A DNA stretch of 64,000 nt from Helicobacter hepaticus ATCC 51449. GTDB lineage: Bacteria > Campylobacterota > Campylobacteria > Campylobacterales > Helicobacteraceae. The stretch's first letter is position 1; each line of letters begins with the position of its first letter. Shown piece by piece: positions 7,999 to 16,552 of this stretch. Location of the stretch: assembly GCF_000007905.1 (NCBI RefSeq), contig NC_004917.1, forward strand, positions 744,001-808,000. Direction: 5' to 3'. The notes below the pieces were generated by a model, which was not told where the DNA came from, ran no database searches, and saw nothing but the letters and a program-made list of their open reading frames with translations. The translations under genes and the position numbers were made by a program.

Positions 7999-8681
7999 TC
8001 AAGTTCCAGTTTATACATAATCAAATAACGCGCAACAAAGTAAAATACAATGGAAAGAAATAATTTGTCTATACTTAAAAAACTATAATATTGCATTACA
8101 TATGCAAATGTAAATGGAATCCATAAAAGATGAATAACAAGCGCGATGCCAAAACCTTTAAATAACACAAAAGTGCGCACTTTGAGGGCATTAAGCAAAG
8201 CAGTGATAAAGAGTATAAGTGTTATATAAAATAATATCATAATCAATGTATCAAAAAATATTATCAGGGCATTTTGTATGTCTATATTTAATAAGATTTC
8301 TACAAAAAATTCTAAGTTATAAAATACAGGGGCACAATAAGTCCCAATTACTGCCCAAAAGGCAAGAGTGATAATCTTAGAGAGCAAAATAGTATCAAGA
8401 CTTAGAGGCAAGGTGAGTGTCAAATATCCCCTACTTCCAAAAATCTCTACCCAAAAGCTCTGAAATGCACGCACTATAAGCAATATACCAAAAGCTATAA
8501 AACTACCTATCATAAGAGTATTAAGCAATACTCTTATGATACCTTTATAAAAAACCCATTCGAAAGATATATCAAGAACTCTTAGTAACAATAGGGCAAG
8601 TGTTCCCATCCCATAAGTAAAGGCAAGAGGCATAGCACTTGATAAAAATTCATATTTAAAAAATGTGAAAAATCCTTTCAT
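7995..8681 (-). CDS. ABC exporter permease subunit (228 aa)
   Basis: A hydrophobic protein with about six predicted membrane segments and no soluble domain. Its start overlaps the stop of the ATP-binding gene and its stop overlaps the start of the phosphoethanolamine transferase-like gene, so the three are translationally coupled. The sequence resembles ABC-2-type permeases paired with CcmA-like ATPases. The substrate cannot be read from the sequence. Coupling to an envelope-modifying enzyme suggests an envelope role, which is inference. Confidence 0.75.
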   Translation of the reverse strand: MKGFFTFFKYEFLSSAMPLAFTYGMGTLALLLLRVLDISFEWVFYKGIIRVLLNTLMIGSFIAFGILLIVRAFQSFWVEIFGSRGYLTLTLPLSLDTILLSKIITLAFWAVIGTYCAPVFYNLEFFVEILLNIDIQNALIIFFDTLIMILFYITLILFITALLNALKVRTFVLFKGFGIALVIHLLWIPFTFAYVMQYYSFLSIDKLFLSIVFYFVARYLIMYKLELE

Positions 8682-9421
8682 TTGCCCTCTCCATTTATAA
8701 AATCTCCTGCAAAAGTATCTAAGCGCGATACTTCAGCTTTAAATGCCGCTTGAAGATTTTCATATTTATCTGTGAGCGATTCCACACTTTCATAGTGTAA
8801 CACACGCCCTTGATACAAAAATATCACATCATCTAAAATAGGTTGCACATCATTGACAAGATGCGTAGCAAGAATCACACTTGAATGCTTTGGAACATAC
8901 TTTTTAATCAGCTCAAAAACTCTCTCTCTTGAGTAAGGATCAACTCCGGCAATAGGCTCATCAAGAATATAAAGCTTCGCTTGACGCGCAAGGGTAAGGA
9001 TTAAATGTAATTTTTCAATATTCCCTTTGGAGAGGCTTTTAATAGAAGATTCTAAAGGAATATGCAAAATCTCACACATTTGCCTTGCCTTATTTTCATC
9101 AAAATCAGCAAAAAAATCTGCAAAATATCTCATACATTGAGCCGCATTCATTCTAGGATTTAAGATATTTCTATCGGGCAAATATGCAGTGATTTCTTTG
9201 GTATAGAGGCTTGGTTTATGTCCATCAAGTAAAACTTCGCCTTGATATTGACGCAAAAGCCCTACGAGAATCTTAATCAAAGTGCTTTTACCACTGCCAT
9301 TTGGTCCAAGCAAACCAACGATTTTGCCTTGAGGAATGCTTAGATTCACATCATTCAAAGCATTTATATGAGTATAAGTTTTGCTTAAATGTGTGATTTG
9401 GATAAGATTAGATTCATTCAT
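8678..9421 (-). CDS. ABC transporter ATP-binding protein (247 aa)
   Basis: A complete nucleotide-binding domain: Walker A GPNGSGKST (about residues 40-48), a signature region reading LSKGN instead of LSGGQ, Walker B LYILDEPIAGVD, and a switch histidine in LATHLVND. The degenerate signature and the short C-terminal tail place it with CcmA/YtrB-like exporters. It is followed by its permease with a 4-base overlap. The start ATG is the first in frame and is supported by the AGTGAGAG stretch upstream. Confidence 0.85.
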   Translation of the reverse strand: MNESNLIQITHLSKTYTHINALNDVNLSIPQGKIVGLLGPNGSGKSTLIKILVGLLRQYQGEVLLDGHKPSLYTKEITAYLPDRNILNPRMNAAQCMRYFADFFADFDENKARQMCEILHIPLESSIKSLSKGNIEKLHLILTLARQAKLYILDEPIAGVDPYSRERVFELIKKYVPKHSSVILATHLVNDVQPILDDVIFLYQGRVLHYESVESLTDKYENLQAAFKAEVSRLDTFAGDFINGEGK

Positions 9422-9465
9422 CTCTCACTCCATTTTTGTATATGAGGATAATAAGGAAGTAAGAC

Positions 9466-9503
9466 TAACTCTCTCCTCACTCTCTAAGAGGGAAGAAGAG
9501 TTA
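9466..9503. other. Stem-loop between rpsU and the ABC operon
   Basis: TAACTCT at 9466-9472 pairs with AGAGTTA at 9497-9503, with additional CTC/GAG pairing inside. It lies in the 91-base gap between the rpsU stop and the ABC ATPase start. No T run follows on either strand, so termination is uncertain. It could reduce read-through from rpsU. Confidence 0.35.
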
Positions 9504-9512
9504 GATAACACA

Positions 9513-9725
9513 TTAGAGTTTAGACTCGTAACGACGGAGCATATAGAGTCGCTTAAGCATTTTTTTCTTTGCATTAATTTTTTGTTTTTTGCGCTTTTCA
9601 GTTTTAGATTCAAAAAATCTTCTTGCACGCACTTCTGTTACAACGAGATTGCGGTCTGTTTGCTTTTTGAACTTTCTATATGCTTCTTCAAATGATTCAC
9701 TTTCTTTTACTTTGATACCGGGCAT
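9513..9725 (-). CDS. rpsU: 30S ribosomal protein S21
   Basis: Seventy residues beginning MPGIKV, the conserved S21 start, followed by the basic segment with VRARRFFES and a very lysine-rich C-terminus. I chose the ATG at 9725 rather than an in-frame GTG nine bases upstream, because MPGIKV is the family N-terminus and AGGTGAA lies at the right distance before it. S21 binds the small ribosomal subunit near the 3' end of 16S rRNA and affects initiation. It appears to be a single-gene unit transcribed away from tRNA-Arg. Confidence 0.95.
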   Translation of the reverse strand: MPGIKVKESESFEEAYRKFKKQTDRNLVVTEVRARRFFESKTEKRKKQKINAKKKMLKRLYMLRRYESKL

Positions 9726-9787
9726 AGCTTTCACCTGCTTTCTTTTTAAGATTAGGGCGGTATTTTACTTTGATTTTGTTGTAAATT

Positions 9788-9825
9788 TTCTTAAAGACGT
9801 GAACTCATAAAGTGAGTTTTAAGAA
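9788..9825. other. Hairpin in the rpsU / tRNA-Arg divergent region
   Basis: An outer stem TTCTTAA 9788-9794 with TTAAGAA 9819-9825 and an inner stem AACTCA 9802-9807 with TGAGTT 9813-9818, with a one-sided 7-base bulge. It lies just upstream of a TAGAAT box (9834-9839) that could serve the tRNA. Its role is unknown; it might be a control site between the two divergent genes. Confidence 0.35.
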
Positions 9826-9833
9826 ATTTTCGC

Positions 9834-9839
9834 TAGAAT
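9834..9839 (+). promoter_or_regulatory. -10-like TAGAAT upstream of tRNA-Arg
   Basis: TAGAAT lies 20 bases before the tRNA 5' end. The spacing suits a stable-RNA promoter with a short leader. No convincing -35 box is visible; the upstream area is occupied by the hairpin at 9788-9825. Confidence 0.4.
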
Positions 9840-9859
9840 GCCAAGCTTACTTCACATTT

Positions 9860-9936
9860 GTGCTCGTAGCTCAGCTGAATAGAGCAACAGGTTGCGGTCC
9901 TGTAGGTCGGGGGTTTGAATCCCTCCGAGCACGCCA
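9860..9936 (+). tRNA. tRNA-Arg (anticodon GCG)
   Basis: A full cloverleaf of 77 bases with encoded CCA. The acceptor stem is GTGCTCG with CGAGCAC (7/7 pairs), the anticodon stem is ACAGG/CCTGT, and the loop TTGCGGT gives anticodon GCG at 9894-9896. The T-loop is TTTGAAT on a 5-bp stem with one G-T pair. Anticodon GCG reads CGC and CGU by ordinary wobble. Most bacteria read this box with an inosine-modified ACG tRNA, so the G34 form is worth noting. Confidence 0.93.
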
Positions 9937-9961
9937 TTATATAACTTCTTTTTTTAAATCT

Positions 9962-11176
9962 CTAGTCTTTTTGGTTGCGAAGATATGTAGGCACTTCAAG
10001 TGTATCATTATTATTAAACAAATTATAATCTCCTCCACTCACATCACGCATAAGCTGTATGCTTTGACGAGAATGTTCTAAAGCTTGCTCTTCATCTGTT
10101 TTTCGTGAAGCATCATTGCCACCATTTACAATCTCTTTTTCAAAGCCTGTGGCAATCACAGTTATACGCACAAAATCTTCTGGCACGTCATTTAATGTGT
10201 GAATACCTTGAATAAGATCTGCCTCTACATCAACAAGAGATTCAATAATCTCCATTGCTGCGCTAAGTTCAGTAAATGGGTAGTTTTGGTGAGTTTCAAA
10301 GTAAATAACTGCACCTTTTGCGCCCTTAATAGAAATATTATCAAGTAAAGGAGAAACAATAGCTTGTTGCATAGCATCAGAGGCTGCATTATCGCCTGTG
10401 GCTTCGCCAATACCCATAAGTGCTAAACCTTTATAACTCATTGCTTTTTTCACATCAGCAAAATCTACATTCATATCACCTTGCGTATGCTTTAAAATAA
10501 CACTGGACATACCATTTACTGCACGTGTAAGAACATCATTTACAAAAGCAAAGGCTTCTTTATGACCACAATTTTTGGGAATAATTGAGAGCAATCTATC
10601 ATTTGGAATCACAATAATACAATCACTCTCTGCTTTAAGATTGCGTAAACCTTCTTCGGCTAATCTTGCTCGTTTGCCCATTTCAAATTTAAAAGGCTTA
10701 GTTACAACAGAAACCGTGAGTGCACCTACTTCTTTAGCAGCTTTTGCCACCACAGGAGCAGCACCTGTGCCTGTTCCACCGCCAAGTCCAGCAGAGATAA
10801 AAACAAGATCCACTCCATTTAAAGCCAACTTTATTTCCTCATAAGTCTCAAGTGCTGCTTTCATACCTACATCAGGATTACCGCCTGCACCTAAGCCTTT
10901 AGTCAATCGCTCACCAAGTTTCATTTTGAGATTTGCATTTGTAGTTTCAAGAGCTTGCACATCTGTATTTGCAGCGATAAGCTTCACATCTTTATGAGGA
11001 TTATTGTTCGCAAGGTGATTTACCATATTTGAGCCACCGCCACCTACACCAATAACTGCAATCACTGCACCTTGTTTGCTTGGCTCATCTTGAATCTCTT
11101 GAATACTCACATTCACACTACCACCGATGACTGCATTTTGTGCTTTTGGTTGAATTTCTTGAATTATGTCTTCCAT
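9962..11176 (-). CDS. ftsZ: Cell division GTPase FtsZ
   Basis: 404 residues. The nucleotide-binding G box GGGTGTG is at residues 132-138, after the N-terminal GVGGGGSN glycine loop. The C-terminal EVPTYLRNQKD is the conserved peptide that binds FtsA. It polymerises into the cytokinetic ring at midcell. It lies 12 bases downstream of ftsA on the same strand, the usual ftsA-ftsZ pairing. A flexible N-terminal extension of about 35 residues precedes the core. Annotation is secure. Confidence 0.98.
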   Translation of the reverse strand: MEDIIQEIQPKAQNAVIGGSVNVSIQEIQDEPSKQGAVIAVIGVGGGGSNMVNHLANNNPHKDVKLIAANTDVQALETTNANLKMKLGERLTKGLGAGGNPDVGMKAALETYEEIKLALNGVDLVFISAGLGGGTGTGAAPVVAKAAKEVGALTVSVVTKPFKFEMGKRARLAEEGLRNLKAESDCIIVIPNDRLLSIIPKNCGHKEAFAFVNDVLTRAVNGMSSVILKHTQGDMNVDFADVKKAMSYKGLALMGIGEATGDNAASDAMQQAIVSPLLDNISIKGAKGAVIYFETHQNYPFTELSAAMEIIESLVDVEADLIQGIHTLNDVPEDFVRITVIATGFEKEIVNGGNDASRKTDEEQALEHSRQSIQLMRDVSGGDYNLFNNNDTLEVPTYLRNQKD

Positions 11177-11188
11177 ATTGCTCTCTCC

Positions 11189-12559
11189 TTAAAATAATTG
11201 ACTAGCCCACTTATAGAATCTCACAAAGAAGTTATTATGCTTATCCTCTTCTGAAGTTCTAATCTGTGAAAAATCACCATTATGAATGATGTTTGTATTC
11301 CCCGCACTCTCTTGAAGTGCATCTTTTGGTAGCCCAATGTTGCTCATATCGTTATTCTCCGTAGTGATATTACTTTTTCTGTAACGAATCTTTTTTTCAT
11401 AATCCATTTCATAATTAGTATGCTGTCCTGCTCCGTGTAGTATCAGACCTATTGCAGTAGCACTATGTGTGCCTTTCAAACCGTCAAAAAGCCCATTCAT
11501 AGCCATAGGTTTAGATATTCTTACGGGCTTACGAAATATACTTGATGCAAATTCTTGCATACCATCAAGATTTGCCATACCGCCTGTAAGAGCAATACCT
11601 GCCCCAAGTTTATCTCTTAAGCCACTTTTTTCAATGCTTTTTGCTAAAAGTTGCAAAGTTTCTTCTACACGAGCAGATAGCACTGCATGGACGATTTCTA
11701 AATTCACATTTGTTGTAGCTGTATCACTTGACATAATAGGCACCTTAATAGCCTTTGTCTTATCTTCATCGCTTAAAATTAATTTGCCACATTCTGTTTT
11801 AATTTGCTCTGCTGTGCTTGGGTGAGTGTTAAGCGCAGTGGCTAAATCAATAGTGATATTATGGGAGCCTACACTTAGAAAATCACTATATCGCATAGAA
11901 TAACCACTATAAATCATCAAATCACAAGTCTGACCACCCATATCTATACACACCACGCCAAGCTCTTTTTCTTCATTGCTTAAAACGGCGATTGATGAGG
12001 CATACGCACTTAAAACAATATTTTCAATCTCTATGCCACTTTCACGCACTGCGCGTTTAAGATTCTCAAGCGCTGATTTTTTTGCTGTTACAATATGCAC
12101 AAAAGCCTCAAGACGAGAAGCACTCATACCCATAGGGTCTTCAGCATAACTTTGGTCATCAAGCCTAAATTCATAAGGCAATGCGTGAATAACAGTATGC
12201 CCTTCAGGAATAACAGCATTGTAAATAGCTGTTTGCATCACACGATTAATTTCTTTTAAACCAATTTCATTGCTCGGGACATTTACAACTGCGGATTCTC
12301 TAATACTTTTTGTATATGCACCAGAAAGAGAGATGATTGCTTTATCTACTTTTTCATCAGCAACTCTTTTGGCGTCATTGACAGAATTTCGTATTGCCAA
12401 AGAAGCAAGCTCAATATTTGTAATAGAACCCTTTTTGATACCATCAGCCTTATGTATGCCCGAACCAAGAATGAAAGGCGTCCCGTCCTTTTTTATCTCG
12501 GCGATAATGGAACAAATCTTTGTTGAACCAATGTCAATACCTAATATAATCTGATTCAC
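11189..12559 (-). CDS. ftsA: Cell division protein FtsA
   Basis: 456 residues of the actin/Hsp70 fold, with phosphate-1 motif GIDIGSTKIC near residue 8, CIDMGGQTCDL (phosphate 2) and ALTGGMANLDG (adenosine motif). It tethers FtsZ to the membrane. The C-terminus ends FVRFYKWASQLF, an amphipathic helix of the membrane-targeting type. It is cotranscribed with ftsZ and with an upstream periplasmic PPIase-type gene only seven bases away. Confidence 0.97.
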   Translation of the reverse strand: MNQIILGIDIGSTKICSIIAEIKKDGTPFILGSGIHKADGIKKGSITNIELASLAIRNSVNDAKRVADEKVDKAIISLSGAYTKSIRESAVVNVPSNEIGLKEINRVMQTAIYNAVIPEGHTVIHALPYEFRLDDQSYAEDPMGMSASRLEAFVHIVTAKKSALENLKRAVRESGIEIENIVLSAYASSIAVLSNEEKELGVVCIDMGGQTCDLMIYSGYSMRYSDFLSVGSHNITIDLATALNTHPSTAEQIKTECGKLILSDEDKTKAIKVPIMSSDTATTNVNLEIVHAVLSARVEETLQLLAKSIEKSGLRDKLGAGIALTGGMANLDGMQEFASSIFRKPVRISKPMAMNGLFDGLKGTHSATAIGLILHGAGQHTNYEMDYEKKIRYRKSNITTENNDMSNIGLPKDALQESAGNTNIIHNGDFSQIRTSEEDKHNNFFVRFYKWASQLF

Positions 12560-12566
12560 TTTTACC

Positions 12567-14078
12567 TCACTTGCTCACATCAATATAGATGGTTGTTTTA
12601 TAAGTTTTATTCAGATTCTCTGCTAGAGTATCAAGCACTGCTCCATATTTGATATTTTTAGCTATCATTGTTATATTGTTTTCCTTATCTTTAGGAACAG
12701 ATGATTGTTCCAACACACGATATAATACCACCTTATCATCAAATAGCACATAACCCTCTTTATCTTGGCTACCAAAAACTTGTGAAAGAAAGTGCATTTT
12801 TTGGTTAATATCAAGTGTGAGTATAGCGCCATTATAAAATCTATCAATAAACCCAATATCTGTGCCAGCAAAATTTTTTACACTTTCTTGAGCAAGTTTA
12901 ACAAGACTTTCTTTACGTTTGGTATGCTCATACATCTCTTTAACTGCACTTTTTGCCTCATCAAAACTTTTATTCACACTTTCCTTTTTATCAAGGAGTT
13001 TTAAAGTTACAAAACCCTCATCAGCTTCTATGGGTTTTAACACTTGCCCTACTTGAGCTACTTTCATATCTGCTACTACTAAATCCACACCATTTTTTAT
13101 AAAAAATCGCTCATTATCTTTAAGTGTGAGTATCTTTCCTTGTTTGCTTCCATTTTTTAAATCACGATATTCCCTTTTAGCAAGGCTCTGGGCTTCAAGT
13201 TTTTGGACATCACGTATCAGCTTTTCTCTGCTTTGTTCCATACTCATTAAATGCCCATCATTGTCCAAATAATCACTCTTAAAATCCTCATAATGTTTGT
13301 TTAGTGCTTCTTCACTTGGAGATTGAGCGTTAAAGGGCACAAAAATATATTCAATATGAAACTCCATAGGCGTTTTCCAATTATCTGCATTTTTTTCCCA
13401 AAATGCTTTCAATTCATCATCTGTTGATGAAAAAGCTACTTGTGTAACAGGAATGCTCTTTACCATAAGTCTATCACGCACAGAATCTGCCATTTCTAAT
13501 GCAGCTATTTCTAAAGGTGTAACTGATACCATAGGTATTTGAAGTGATGATTGAGAGACATTGAGATTCATAACACTAAAAATTTTTTGGATAAGAAGAG
13601 ATTTGCGTATTATTTCTTCAAATTCACTTGGGCTCATTTGTCGCTCTTTTAAAGCCTGCTTATAGATTTCGTGGCTAAAATGACCCTCTTTATCAACATA
13701 CACTTTTGCATTGATGATTTCATTACTCACTTCTTCATCACTCACAGATAAACCCAAATCATAAGCAAAATTAAGTAACTGTGCTTGTTGAACTACTCGC
13801 TGAAGAGCAATTTGAGGCAAACCGAGCTGTTTTGCTTGAGCTTCATCAAGCATACCACCAAGTTGTGGAATATGCGAATATTCATTAAATACTTCGTTAT
13901 AAGCTCTTTGGTAGTCGGGAATATGAATATCAATCGCTCCCACTCGTGCTACTTTATCATTGTTTAATCCAAATCCATAAGAACCCCAATTCACCATTCC
14001 AGCACCGATAAAAGCGATAGCACTAATCCAAATGGTGATAACAAGCCACTTCTTATGCTTTTGCATCCAAGTAATCAT
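12567..14078 (-). CDS. PpiD/SurA-like membrane-anchored periplasmic chaperone (503 aa)
   Basis: It begins with a basic N-terminus (MITWMQKHKKW) and one membrane helix at about residues 12-30. A SurA_N/PpiD-type helical domain follows, then an area where a parvulin domain would sit (about 250-370). The overall length and layout match PpiD-like foldases, and the place before ftsA is the same as HP0977 in H. pylori. The parvulin signature is weak, so catalytic isomerase activity is uncertain. It would act in the periplasm on outer-membrane protein folding. Confidence 0.75.
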   Translation of the reverse strand: MITWMQKHKKWLVITIWISAIAFIGAGMVNWGSYGFGLNNDKVARVGAIDIHIPDYQRAYNEVFNEYSHIPQLGGMLDEAQAKQLGLPQIALQRVVQQAQLLNFAYDLGLSVSDEEVSNEIINAKVYVDKEGHFSHEIYKQALKERQMSPSEFEEIIRKSLLIQKIFSVMNLNVSQSSLQIPMVSVTPLEIAALEMADSVRDRLMVKSIPVTQVAFSSTDDELKAFWEKNADNWKTPMEFHIEYIFVPFNAQSPSEEALNKHYEDFKSDYLDNDGHLMSMEQSREKLIRDVQKLEAQSLAKREYRDLKNGSKQGKILTLKDNERFFIKNGVDLVVADMKVAQVGQVLKPIEADEGFVTLKLLDKKESVNKSFDEAKSAVKEMYEHTKRKESLVKLAQESVKNFAGTDIGFIDRFYNGAILTLDINQKMHFLSQVFGSQDKEGYVLFDDKVVLYRVLEQSSVPKDKENNITMIAKNIKYGAVLDTLAENLNKTYKTTIYIDVSK

Positions 14079-14255
14079 TATAATTTTAACCTCTATGTAA
14101 CTTTAAAGCCTATTGTATCATAAAACTTACTAAATAAAAAGAGAGTAAATGCGTAAATACCAAAATTTCTTAAGAAAAAATATAAATATTCATAGTGTAT
14201 AGTGAATTTTAATTCATTCAAATTAAAACATTAGAGAATCATTGCAAGAAATCTA

Positions 14256-14332
14256 TGGTGGACCTTGCAGGATTTGAACCTGCGACCAATCGGTTATGAG
14301 CCGAGTGCTCTGACCAGCTGAGCTAAAGGTCC
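14256..14332 (-). tRNA. tRNA-Ile2 (anticodon CAT, expected lysidine)
   Basis: A 77-base cloverleaf with encoded CCA. The acceptor is GGACCTT/AAGGTCC and the anticodon loop is CTCATAA. The acceptor sequence and the GGTCGCAGGTTCAAATCC T-arm resemble the AUA-reading tRNA-Ile2 of other bacteria rather than elongator or initiator tRNA-Met, so I call Ile2, whose C34 is modified by TilS. Elongator Met is the alternative. The 3' end of rodA runs into this gene on the same strand. Confidence 0.85.
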
Positions 14333-15436
14333 TCGCCCATTGGAGGACGTATTATACTCAAAAACAAATCTAAAGGCAAGAATGTTTTCAAGTATAGTGA
14401 AAAGAGTGATAAAAGTAACAAAACTTGTTCCACCATAACTTACTAAGGGAAGAGGGATTCCCACCACAGGAGCCAATCCTATTACCATACATACATTAAT
14501 GCTTACATATAAGAAAATCAAAATAGTCATATAACCCGTTACTACACGCAAAAAATAATCCTGCTGATGCACAAAACTTAAACTTAAAATATAGATTATC
14601 AAACAAAAAAATAATGTCAAAAGAGCAAATGCACCCAAAAGTCCAAAACGCTCCACAAAATACGCAAAAACAAAATCTGTATTTGCATAAGGTAAAAATT
14701 TAAGCTGTGATTGTGTGGCATCTTCTTTTGATTTGCCAAATAATCCACTTGCACCAATGGCAATTAGAGCTTGATCGACTTGATAGGGAGATTTATCTGA
14801 TACGAAATCCATAATACGTTTTTTTTGATAATCTTTAAGGGGATCAACTATATATGCCACAGGAGCGAGTAAAACGATAACCAATCCTAAAGCTATCCAT
14901 ATTCGCTTATTTACACCGATTAAAAAAAGTGTGCCAAATCCAGTGAGTAAAATTACCATTGCTGTTCCTAAATCAGGCTCTTTAAGAATGATAAAAAAAG
15001 GCACAAGAATAAAAAAACTAATAATACAAAATTCTTTTAAGCCATAACCATCTTTTGGTGGAGGATTAGCGGTGATATAGGAAGCTAAAAGCAACATAAG
15101 AAAAATTTTCATAATTTCACTTGGTTGAATAGAAAAATTTGTGAAAGGAATATCCACCCAACGTTGCGCACCAAGCTTTTGTGTGCCAATAAAATGCACC
15201 AAAACTAATAAAATTAAACATATAATATAAGATACCAAAATAACACTATTAAGCTGCCTAAAAGGCATAAAAAATAAAAAAATCATTAGCCCGCAACTTA
15301 AAGTAATATATTTCACTTGCTTAGCAAATAAAGCAGAATCAAGCTCACTGATTAAAAAGAGAGAGAGACTAACTAATGGTAATATAAAAAGCAATAAAAT
15401 GTAATCAAAATGTGCTAGAATCCGTCTATCAATCAC
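14294..15436 (-). CDS. rodA: Rod-shape SEDS peptidoglycan polymerase RodA (MrdB)
   Basis: 380 residues with about ten membrane segments and the SEDS family motifs, including FSIQPSEIMKI and the C-terminal GIPLPLVSYGGTS. It polymerises lateral-wall peptidoglycan with a class B PBP. The frame does not stop after the last helix: it continues into the tRNA-Ile2 gene and ends inside it, so the last dozen or so residues (GPLAQLVRALGS) are translated tRNA sequence. The overlap is 39 bases on the same strand. Confidence 0.93.
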   Translation of the reverse strand: MIDRRILAHFDYILLLFILPLVSLSLFLISELDSALFAKQVKYITLSCGLMIFLFFMPFRQLNSVILVSYIICLILLVLVHFIGTQKLGAQRWVDIPFTNFSIQPSEIMKIFLMLLLASYITANPPPKDGYGLKEFCIISFFILVPFFIILKEPDLGTAMVILLTGFGTLFLIGVNKRIWIALGLVIVLLAPVAYIVDPLKDYQKKRIMDFVSDKSPYQVDQALIAIGASGLFGKSKEDATQSQLKFLPYANTDFVFAYFVERFGLLGAFALLTLFFCLIIYILSLSFVHQQDYFLRVVTGYMTILIFLYVSINVCMVIGLAPVVGIPLPLVSYGGTSFVTFITLFTILENILAFRFVFEYNTSSNGRGPLAQLVRALGS

Positions 15437-15496
15437 AACTTTTCCTCAAAATAATCTCATTTTCAACGGAAAATGGAAGAAATATAGTAGGCGATA

Positions 15497-16552
15497 ATGA
15501 AAGAAATTATTGTATCAAATTTTGACTTAAATAATGGCAAATTACGCCTTGATTCTTATCTAAGCATACAGCTTCAAAGTAGCAAAAATCAAATCCACCA
15601 TATTATTAAAAATAAACAAGTGTGGCTTAATGGCATACTATGCTTGAAAAACGGCACTTTGCTCAAAGCTAAAGATTGCATTCAAGTGCAATCCCCCTGT
15701 GCAAACAATACGCCCCTATCCTCTTCATATACCATATCAGCAGATGATGAACGCTTTAGTATTGATATTGTTTATCAAGATGAAGATGTGCTCATTATTA
15801 ACAAACCTCCTCATCTTGTCATTCACCACGCACCAAGCGTTAAAGAGCCTACGCTTGTAGATTGGCTCAAACTCAATGCCCACATTCTTTATACATTAAG
15901 CGGAGAGGAACGTTATGGGATTATTCATCGACTTGATAAGCAAACAAGCGGTGCTTTGGCTATTGCAAAATCAAATCTCGCTTATACTACTCTCACCAAA
16001 GAGCTGAAAAGTCGTCAAATGGGGCGATATTATCTTGCTATTATTGATACGCCCCTTAAAGATAACCAACAAGTGCAATGCTTTATGGGTCGCAATCCGC
16101 ACAATCGCCTTAAAATGAGTAAGATTCACATTCGCTCAAACTCTCCTATCCCGAAAGGAGTGCGAGATTCAAAAAGCTCTTTTATCAAAATTGCTACTTC
16201 AGATAACGGAGCATTTGAACTCATTGCTATCAAACTCCACACGGGTAGAACACATCAAATACGCGCCCACCTTGAAAGCCTCTCTCGCCATATTCTTGGT
16301 GATACACTTTATGGATACAAACCTCAAGCCAAAACACATTATTATCAAGATAGAATCTTGCTTCACGCTTATATTCTTTATTTTATACACCCCAAAACGC
16401 AACAAAACTGCACTTTTAAAGCACCTATTTTACCAGATATGCTAAAATTCCTCCAAACTCACTTCACAAAGGATATACCCGATGGGCACAAAAACATTAT
16501 GGAATTACTTGAAATTGACAGGATTATGCGTTCTTTTGAGTGCTTTTCTTAG
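15497..16552 (+). CDS. RluA-family 23S/tRNA pseudouridine synthase
   Basis: 351 residues. An N-terminal S4-like RNA-binding domain (about 10-75) is followed by the catalytic domain with GIIHRLDKQTSG (catalytic Asp near residue 146) and the RTHQIRAHL motif. It isomerises uridine to pseudouridine in structured RNA, and the exact target (RluC or RluD class) cannot be read from sequence. Its 3' end overlaps the start of the next gene by 71 bases. It is the first gene of a long same-strand block that runs through trmB and ftsEX. Confidence 0.88.
   Translation: MKEIIVSNFDLNNGKLRLDSYLSIQLQSSKNQIHHIIKNKQVWLNGILCLKNGTLLKAKDCIQVQSPCANNTPLSSSYTISADDERFSIDIVYQDEDVLIINKPPHLVIHHAPSVKEPTLVDWLKLNAHILYTLSGEERYGIIHRLDKQTSGALAIAKSNLAYTTLTKELKSRQMGRYYLAIIDTPLKDNQQVQCFMGRNPHNRLKMSKIHIRSNSPIPKGVRDSKSSFIKIATSDNGAFELIAIKLHTGRTHQIRAHLESLSRHILGDTLYGYKPQAKTHYYQDRILLHAYILYFIHPKTQQNCTFKAPILPDMLKFLQTHFTKDIPDGHKNIMELLEIDRIMRSFECFS

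Noticed and set aside
9812-10081. Plus-strand frame of 89 residues across tRNA-Arg and the end of ftsZ
   Set aside because: The sequence LNRATGCGPVGRGFESL is translated tRNA; the rest is antisense to ftsZ.
9962-12559. Plus-strand frames opposite ftsZ and ftsA (for example 11469-11825, 12270-12554)
   Set aside because: Shadow frames of strongly coding genes on the opposite strand, without RBS.
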